Of a stretch of DNA of 10,805 bases, positions 6,963 through 10,805 are shown in pieces (position 1 is the stretch's first letter; the number at the start of each line of letters is the position of its first letter). The notes beneath the pieces are model-generated. The model was not told the DNA's origin. It did not search any database and worked only from the letters and a program-made list of their open reading frames with translations. The translations under genes were made by a program, and so were the position numbers. The DNA is from Deltaproteobacteria bacterium (GTDB lineage: Bacteria; Desulfobacterota; Desulfarculia; Adiutricales; Adiutricaceae), in the NCBI GenBank assembly GCA_031257955.1, contig JAIRNQ010000185.1:1-10805 (forward strand), in the 5' to 3' direction.

Positions 6963-7047
6963 GGGGTTAAGGCCATAGCCGGTTTGTGGCGACCGACTAT
7001 AAAGTGGGAGAGCGCCCGGTGCCTCCCAGAGAATAGGATTGTATCGC

Positions 7048-7632
7048 ATGCCAGACGCACCCAGAGTTTTGGGACTGCATTTGAGTCCAAACCCAACCGG
7101 CACTTCCAGGGCCCTCCTCGACAAGTTCGGAAGCGGGGTGTTGGAAGCCGGGGTGGGATTTTCCATCTTATCGATAAGCGACTTTAACAATCTGAGCGGC
7201 TGCGTGGAATGTGGGGCTTGCGGGAAGACCGGACAATGCCAGATCGGGGACGATATGGAGGTTTTCTACCAGGCTTTCGAAACGGCTTTCAAGATAGTCG
7301 TGGCCAGCCCGCTATTTTTCTACGACGTGCCATCGCAAGGCAAGGCGGTCATAGACCGGAGCCAAGCCCTTTGGTCCAAGCGTTATATATTGGGCGAAAA
7401 CAAAGAAGGCCGGAAGGGGACCAGGGGTTTTTTGCTGGCCGTCGGGGCCACCAAAGGCAAGGATCTCTTTACCCCGATAACCCTGTCGGTGAAGTATTTC
7501 TTTGACGCCCTGGCCTTTCCCCGGACCTTCGGGACCCTCTTCCTCCGGAACCTGGAACGCCCCTCGGACATCACCGAGGAGCAGTATCTGGAGGCCAAGG
7601 CCGCCGGCTTCGAGTTCGCCATGACCAACTAA
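7048..7632 (+). CDS. NAD(P)H-dependent FMN reductase-like iron-sulfur flavoprotein
   Basis: 194 residues of flavodoxin-like fold. The N-terminal phosphate loop (HLSPNPTGTSRALLD, residues 11-25) fits the FMN-binding site of the NADPH-dependent FMN reductase family. GCVECGACGKTGQC places cysteines at 52, 55, 58 and 64, the compact Cx2Cx2Cx5C pattern that holds a 4Fe-4S cluster in archaeal and bacterial iron-sulfur flavoproteins (Isf type). ASPLFFYDVPSQGKAVIDR (86-104) is the usual active-site/dimer segment. The likely role is electron transfer or oxygen/peroxide detoxification in an anaerobe; the physiological partner is unknown. ATG 7048 is chosen because AGGA lies nine bases upstream; TTG 7039 in the same frame is too close to it. 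A weak TATAAA near 6998 could be its -10. It converges on pylD. Confidence 0.85.
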   Translation: MPDAPRVLGLHLSPNPTGTSRALLDKFGSGVLEAGVGFSILSISDFNNLSGCVECGACGKTGQCQIGDDMEVFYQAFETAFKIVVASPLFFYDVPSQGKAVIDRSQALWSKRYILGENKEGRKGTRGFLLAVGATKGKDLFTPITLSVKYFFDALAFPRTFGTLFLRNLERPSDITEEQYLEAKAAGFEFAMTN

Positions 7633-7638
7633 ATGGTC

Positions 7639-7664
7639 CCCGCCAACGGGTACCCGATGGCGGG
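7639..7664. terminator. Near-perfect palindrome between convergent genes
   Basis: A 26-bp dyad with arms CCCGCCA and TGGCGGG around the inner palindrome CGGGTACCCG, with a single mismatched pair. It starts seven bases after the flavoprotein stop and lies between that gene and the end of pylD. It has no U-run on either strand, but the position suits a bidirectional transcription stop. Confidence 0.5.
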
Positions 7665-7730
7665 TCCCCGCCGGCCCAATGGTCCCGGTCGGCCTCCGGC
7701 TTAACCCGAAAAGTCGGGGCTTGGCCCGGC

Positions 7731-8705
7731 TTAGCCCACCCCAAAGGCGGCGGCCAAGAGCATGGTCGCCGTCCCGGTGGCCAGAGGCTCGGCCCAGAGC
7801 CGGTAGCGGGGGGAGGGGTGAAAAGAAAAGGGCATGCCCGGGCAGGAGATCGACGAGCCCGGGGCCAGGCTTTCCTCCGGCCAGACCTCGTCCGAGGTGG
7901 AAGCTTCCAGTATATACTTGAAGCCACCGGGGATGGCCCCTTGACCCGGCGACCAAGGCACGGCCCCGGGTACGCTCAGGGCCAGGTTTTGGGCCTTGGC
8001 CGGCAATATGTCCCGTATGACCGTCTGGGCCCCCAGGCGGCTGAGACGCCAAGCGGCCGAGGAACCCACCGGGCCGGCCCCGATGACCAGAACCGTTTCC
8101 CCGGCCAAGCTTCCCCCGCCCCAAGCTCTCCTGGGCGAGGCGCCCTTGGCCAGATCTCCCCTGCCCAAAGTTCCCGCCGACATAACCGCCCCCGACATAA
8201 CCAGCCCAGACAGACCGGAGTCGCCAAGATCCGCCTCCGGCGGGGCCTTGGCGGCCATGCGCCAGAGGACCTGGGCGAAGGCCAGGCCGGTGGCCCAGCC
8301 GTTTTGGGCCCGGGCGCCGGTTTTGACGTTCAGGCAGACGAAGTCATCGTCGTTAGAGGTCAGGATAAAGTCGGCCCCCCAGTTTTTGGCCTCTTCCCAG
8401 CCCCCGGCGTCCGGTCCGGTCATCCGGGCCCGGCAGCCCAAGCGCTCGGCCACCCTGACCAGGGTCTCGGAAAAACCCTCAATTATCCCATCCCCAGAAG
8501 TGTCCGGGATCACGGCCGTAAGTTTTCCGGCCAGTTGACCGGCCAACTGGCCGGCTAAATGGTCGGGGGCATCCTCGGGCAACAGATCCAAGGCCTCGGC
8601 GGCCAGGGAAAACAAATCCAAACCCGTCAGATCCAATAGATTTTGGTCAAATTCCGGCCAATTAAGGCCAAGATTCGCTATGTCTTTGGGCAAAAGTCTA
8701 GTCAT
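7731..8705 (-). CDS. pylD: Pyrrolysine biosynthesis dehydrogenase PylD
   Basis: Oxidises (3R)-3-methyl-D-ornithyl-N6-L-lysine with NAD+ in the last enzymatic step of pyrrolysine synthesis, followed by ring closure. The N-terminal MTRLLPKDIANL parallels the archaeal MALLTPEDLENI; then TSGDGIIEGFSETL, a DDDF...LNVKTG...ATG segment, a Rossmann loop GAGPVG at 209-214, and C-terminal AEPLATGTATML, which closely matches AEPLGIGTASML of Methanosarcina PylD. Length is 324 residues against about 270 in Methanosarcina. The excess is a LAGQLAGQLAGK repeat near 55-68 and an Ala/Gly/Ser-rich insertion at about 155-200, before the Rossmann domain. No pylB, pylC, pylS or tRNA-Pyl is seen in the window, unlike typical bacterial pyl operons. 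ATG 8705 has no clear ribosome-binding site, and a terminator-like hairpin ends only about 15 bases before it; an in-frame TTG lies at 8726 inside the hairpin. Confidence 0.85.
   Translation of the reverse strand: MTRLLPKDIANLGLNWPEFDQNLLDLTGLDLFSLAAEALDLLPEDAPDHLAGQLAGQLAGKLTAVIPDTSGDGIIEGFSETLVRVAERLGCRARMTGPDAGGWEEAKNWGADFILTSNDDDFVCLNVKTGARAQNGWATGLAFAQVLWRMAAKAPPEADLGDSGLSGLVMSGAVMSAGTLGRGDLAKGASPRRAWGGGSLAGETVLVIGAGPVGSSAAWRLSRLGAQTVIRDILPAKAQNLALSVPGAVPWSPGQGAIPGGFKYILEASTSDEVWPEESLAPGSSISCPGMPFSFHPSPRYRLWAEPLATGTATMLLAAAFGVG
8527..8554. repeat. 11-bp inverted repeat inside pylD
   Basis: CCGGCCAGTTG (8527-8537) and CAACTGGCCGG (8544-8554) are exact reverse complements with a 6-base loop. 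They code the LAGQ-repeat insertion of PylD, so a strong stem would form in the pylD message about 150 nt after the start codon. Confidence 0.8.
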
Positions 8706-8710
8706 TTCAA

Positions 8711-8748
8711 CAAAAAATAGCCCCAAAGGGGCAGAAAGCCCTTTGGGG
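8711..8748 (-). terminator. Intrinsic terminator or attenuator just before pylD
   Basis: A perfect 10-bp stem (CCCCAAAGGG 8721-8730 with CCCTTTGGGG 8739-8748, loop of 8) is followed on the minus strand by CTATTTTTTG. This is a textbook Rho-independent terminator for the nfu transcript. Its U-run ends about six bases before the pylD ATG, so a message covering pylD from upstream has to read through it. Confidence 0.85.
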
Positions 8749-8773
8749 CCAGTAAGGGCCTCCCGGCCCCGGC

Positions 8774-8788
8774 GCCCCCGGAGGGGGC
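8774..8788 (-). terminator. Additional GC hairpin after the nfu gene
   Basis: GCCCCC-GGA-GGGGGC forms a short, very stable stem between the nfu stop and the main terminator. It has no U-run and may simply protect the 3' end or help pausing. Confidence 0.4.
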
Positions 8789-8812
8789 CAGGGCTTAGGG
8801 GCGGCGATTCGC

Positions 8813-9058
8813 TTAGCAGCCCATAGAGCCGAAGTTGTAGGCCGCCACGACCTCTTTGATTTCGGGAAATTCAGCTTTGATGGCCTTCTCCACGCCCATC
8901 TTCAGGGTCAGGGAGGCCATGGGACAAGTGCTGCAGGCCCCGGTCAAGCGGACTTGGACTACGCCGTCCTTGACGTCCACCAATTCCACGTTGCCGCCGT
9001 CGGCGATGAGGGTGGGACGAACTTTGTTGAGGGCCGCTTCCAAAGCGCTATTATCCAT
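8813..9058 (-). CDS. NifU C-terminal domain (Nfu-type) Fe-S scaffold protein
   Basis: 81 residues, the size of stand-alone Nfu domains. The protein shows NKVRPTLIADGGNVELVDV, the metal-cluster motif GACSTCPMASLTLKMGVE with Cys42 and Cys45, and FPEIKEVV, all hallmarks of the family. Such proteins dimerise, bridge a 4Fe-4S cluster through the CxxC of each subunit, and pass it to target enzymes. An extra cysteine is the last residue (SMGC). ATG 9058 is preferred: AGGTG lies upstream and family members start at this point. GTG 9067 would add three residues and has GGAGA upstream, so it remains possible. The only nearby Fe-S client seen is the iron-sulfur flavoprotein; a link is speculative. Confidence 0.88.
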   Translation of the reverse strand: MDNSALEAALNKVRPTLIADGGNVELVDVKDGVVQVRLTGACSTCPMASLTLKMGVEKAIKAEFPEIKEVVAAYNFGSMGC

Positions 9059-9731
9059 TGGGTACACCTAAAGGTATCTCCGGGGTCGGAGCTTGGTTTG
9101 GGGCCCGGGGCCGGCCGCCGGCCGACCACTGGGGCCGTGAAAAGAAATACTCCCGGCGACCTGGGCCCTTGGGCGTCCACCGCCCAAGTCCTTATCGGCC
9201 ACTCGGGATTTATCGAAACGGGGCGCAGAAAACCGCCAACCGGAAGCGCCGGTTTAAGGGGGTGTTGCTCCCGTGTCGTATACCCTCAGTTTACCAAAAT
9301 CCGCGAAATTTACAAGCCGCTCGCCAACATCCCAACATCCCAACATCGCCTTCCCTTTAGCCCATAGGCAATACAGTCCAAACGCGTCCGCTTCTGGGCC
9401 CCCTTCCGGCTTCCCGATTGTCGGCCACACAAAACCAACCGACCGGGAAATAGCCCAATCTAGCTTTAGGGCTACAAACATAGCTTGTAAATGCTGGCCA
9501 TAACTTCCTTGCGTTCACCAAAAAAAGTATTGTTACGCCTTGTCCAGAATTGCCCTCAGCGAAAATATGGGTGAGTAGGCCGGCTTTGGCCACGCCGCGG
9601 AGAAGATTTTAAGTTTTAAAAAAAATGAATTAGTCGATTGGTTCCAATCATTAAAACCATTTCTGTCAGTTGTCCTCCTGGTTTCCGGTTCCGTCGGTTC
9701 GGGTCCGGCCTCTCTGCCCTCCCGACCGCGA
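9059..9731. other. Gene-free region upstream of nfu
   Basis: No convincing gene. Several short open frames overlap one another on both strands without family motifs. Visible elements are GC-rich dyads at 9100-9125, the octamer repeat at 9324-9347, an AT-rich patch at 9608-9632, and a GATTGG-TT-CCAATC dyad (9636-9649). The nfu promoter must lie here but I cannot place it with confidence. Confidence 0.5.
9324..9347. repeat. Octamer repeat CCAACATC x3
   Basis: Three perfect head-to-tail copies of CCAACATC (9324-9331, 9332-9339, 9340-9347) in non-coding DNA. A short microsatellite, possibly polymorphic by slippage. Confidence 0.85.
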
Positions 9732-9905
9732 TCACTCGGTTCCCTTAATTATAATCAACTTAACGTGATCAACAGTGGCGAAAGCTGGGTCATAAGCGAG
9801 TGCGTAACGTAGTAGGCTACGGTTGTCAAAGGTTGCCCAGTTTTTGCCCACAGCTTTACCTACGAAGGCCTCGGGGCTTTGGCCAATGAAACACTCGATT
9901 AAAAA
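9732..9905 (-). pseudogene. Possible 3' remnant of an unknown gene
   Basis: After an in-frame TAA (9908..9906) the minus strand stays open for 57 codons to TGA at 9734..9732. It reads as plausible protein (for example SPEAFVGKAVGKNWATFDNRS and ATVDHVKLIIIKGTE), with a normal mix of residues rather than the Arg/Gly/Pro-rich text of spurious frames in this genome. There is no ATG, GTG or TTG start near its beginning, hence a decayed tail. I do not recognise the family. A chance open frame is possible. Confidence 0.35.
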
Positions 9906-9963
9906 TTAGTTACAAGAAATCCGTAACTTATCTCTCCAATACATTTTTTCCAACAACATTTCC

Positions 9964-9992
9964 TTGACAGACCTTGACTGTTGGCGTACCAT
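9964..9992 (+). promoter_or_regulatory. Promoter-like sequence on the plus strand
   Basis: TTGACA (9964-9969), a 17-base spacer and TACCAT (9987-9992). The -35 is perfect and the -10 weak. Transcription from it would start near 9999 and meet the terminator at 10020-10050, giving an RNA of only about 50 nt. Confidence 0.35.
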
Positions 9993-10019
9993 AAAGACCA
10001 TGTAAATTAAATAATCCGT

Positions 10020-10050
10020 CCCACCCAAATTGCTTTGGAGTGGGTTTTTT
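10020..10050 (+). terminator. Rho-independent terminator, plus strand
   Basis: A 10-bp stem (CCCACCCAAA with TTTGG-A-GTGGG, one bulged A) capped by a TTGC tetraloop and followed by six T. No plus-strand gene is recognisable for at least 2 kb upstream, so it must end a non-coding or decayed transcript, or belong to a short RNA. Confidence 0.75.
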
Positions 10051-10394
10051 GTGTCCAAAATCTCCTGTCTACGTAACGTAATATAAGGTGACGAGACTAT
10101 TCTATGTCACCTTTCGCCAATTTCACCCCACCGGCGGGAAGGGCAACGACGCCTTTAGGCCCCAACCGAAGCTGGCCCCCATCGGTCCACCCTCGCCAAC
10201 CGAACCCTCGGAATGGTTGGGCCGTGAACGGAGTAAGCTTTCACGAGGTAATTAGTGCGTTAAAACCGTTCACAAAATAACCAAGTATTTTGGAAAGAGG
10301 GGGCACGGTGGTAGATAGATGTGATGGTGTATGCTGTGAACGTGAAGATGTATTTAGCATTTCTGATAGAAATAGTGATATTAAATGCCATAAT
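10051..10394. other. Gene-free region with inverted repeats
   Basis: No supported gene. AAGGTGAC (10085-10092) and GTCACCTT (10106-10113) form a perfect 8-bp dyad, with AGA/TCT pairing inside the loop. CCAACC (10196-10201) pairs with GGTTGG (10215-10220). ATTTCT-GAT-AGAAAT (10359-10373) is a small hairpin just downstream of the nuclease gene. Confidence 0.5.
10085..10113. repeat. 8-bp inverted repeat with inner stem
   Basis: AAGGTGAC/GTCACCTT with a 13-base spacer that can itself pair AGA with TCT. It could be an operator-like dyad or the remains of a mobile-element end; there is no U-run beside it. Confidence 0.6.
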
Positions 10395-10805
10395 TCAGCA
10401 GCCTACTACGTGAATAACCTGGCCTGATGGCATCTTCTCAGTTTTCCAGGTAATTTTTTCTTTCCATGTTTTTCCCGTAGCTCGGTCAAAAACAATCAAC
10501 CAACCTTCATCGACCAGTAAAGGATCCATATAACCAAGAAGTTGTTTCAAACTTTTGGCCCGGCTTCTCTCATTTCCCTTCATTTTTAGCTCAATGACAT
10601 ATTTTCGGCCGGCATACTCAACGACGATGTCGGCAAAGCCCAATCCATCGGCGTAATCAATCGTGACCAGGGCGCCACCGTTTACAACCTTCTCAAGGAA
10701 GCAAGCCAGCATGATAAGCGGCGCGTTTTCATGGTTAATGAGTCCGGTGAGAAATTTGGCGGAAAGACGGGCCCAAAATTGTTGAAACGACCGTAACAAA
10801 CCGGT
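10395..10805 (-). CDS. C-terminal PD-(D/E)XK nuclease domain of a probable AAA-type ATPase (partial)
   Basis: The frame is open to the window edge (codons for T-G precede the TTG at 10799), so this is the C-terminal part of a longer protein; the 5' end lies outside. Counting from that TTG, GLGFADIVVE gives Asp57, YVIELKMK gives Glu70 and Lys72, and KQLLGYMD gives Gln86: the D...ExK...Q signature of PD-(D/E)XK nucleases. The text LKQLLGYMDPLLVDEGWLIVFDRATGKTWKEKI is typical of the nuclease domain at the end of predicted AAA-ATPase-like proteins common in anaerobes, often in defence or mobile contexts. It ends with TGA at 10397..10395. Codon use is less GC-biased than in accC or pylD, in line with horizontal acquisition. 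The ATPase part is inferred from the family, not seen. Confidence 0.75.
   Translation of the reverse strand, partial: TGLLRSFQQFWARLSAKFLTGLINHENAPLIMLACFLEKVVNGGALVTIDYADGLGFADIVVEYAGRKYVIELKMKGNERSRAKSLKQLLGYMDPLLVDEGWLIVFDRATGKTWKEKITWKTEKMPSGQVIHVVGC

Noticed and set aside
7312..8124. 270-codon minus-strand frame across the flavoprotein gene and the end of pylD
   Set aside because: It overlaps two genes with clear family motifs and reads as Gly/Arg/Pro-rich text typical of shadow frames in GC-rich DNA.
7818..8558. 246-codon plus-strand frame opposite pylD
   Set aside because: Arg/Gly/Pro-rich shadow of pylD with no domain signals.
8954..9593. Several overlapping 70-140 codon frames on both strands around and upstream of nfu
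   Set aside because: They contradict one another, have no ribosome-binding sites or family motifs, and contain the octamer repeat translated as low-complexity text.
9928..10068. Thioredoxin-like fragment (GLYGTPTVKV) on the minus strand
   Set aside because: Short, without a start or CxxC, bounded by stops, and it overlaps the plus-strand terminator. Similarity is too weak to list as a feature; mentioned only as a lead.
7038..10805. tRNA-Pyl (CUA anticodon loop CTCTAAA) near pylD
   Set aside because: I looked by eye on both strands for the anticodon-loop sequence and a T-arm and found neither; a covariance-model search would be decisive.

Overview
The window comes from a bacterial genome rich in G+C, with many GCC, CTG and GGCC codons or codon pairs in its genes. 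It looks like an anaerobe of the former Deltaproteobacteria (Desulfobacterota). That assignment is inference: it rests on a recognisable pyrrolysine-biosynthesis gene (pylD), a flavoprotein with a compact Cys motif typical of anaerobic iron-sulfur flavoproteins, a stand-alone Nfu scaffold and the overall gene style. No rRNA or other direct taxonomic marker is present.

Left part (1-3605, minus strand): a mobilisation module. A 1079-residue relaxase of the MobV/Pre type carries the N-terminal RHNxR motif and the HxDExxPHxH metal motif. These are followed by a DUF3991/primase-like segment, a long Pro/Ala/Ser tandem-repeat linker and a degenerate Toprim-like domain. It has a near-consensus sigma-70 promoter upstream (3497-3524). 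Just beyond that is an AT-rich cluster of inverted repeats (3548-3605), my best candidate for an origin of transfer. Another gene appears to start immediately after the relaxase stop and leaves the window on the left.

Centre (4078-9058): chromosomal-style genes. A small hypothetical gene (minus) lies divergent from a two-gene operon (plus) of biotin carboxylase and a PHP-domain phosphoesterase, which overlap by 7 bases. Then come an iron-sulfur flavoprotein (plus), converging on pylD (minus), and an Nfu-type Fe-S scaffold gene (minus). pylD stands alone: I see no pylB, pylC, pylS or tRNA-Pyl here. A strong intrinsic terminator-like hairpin sits only a few bases before its start codon.

Right part (9059-10805): about 1.3 kb with no intact gene. 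It holds a short octamer repeat, a probable decayed coding fragment, a promoter-like and terminator pair on the plus strand that could define a very short RNA, and several inverted repeats. The window ends inside the C-terminal PD-(D/E)XK nuclease domain of a probable AAA-type ATPase.

The genes do not form one pathway. The unifying oddities are low-complexity, repeat-rich insertions in otherwise conserved proteins (relaxase, AccC, PylD) and the juxtaposition of a mobilisation module with ordinary metabolic genes.
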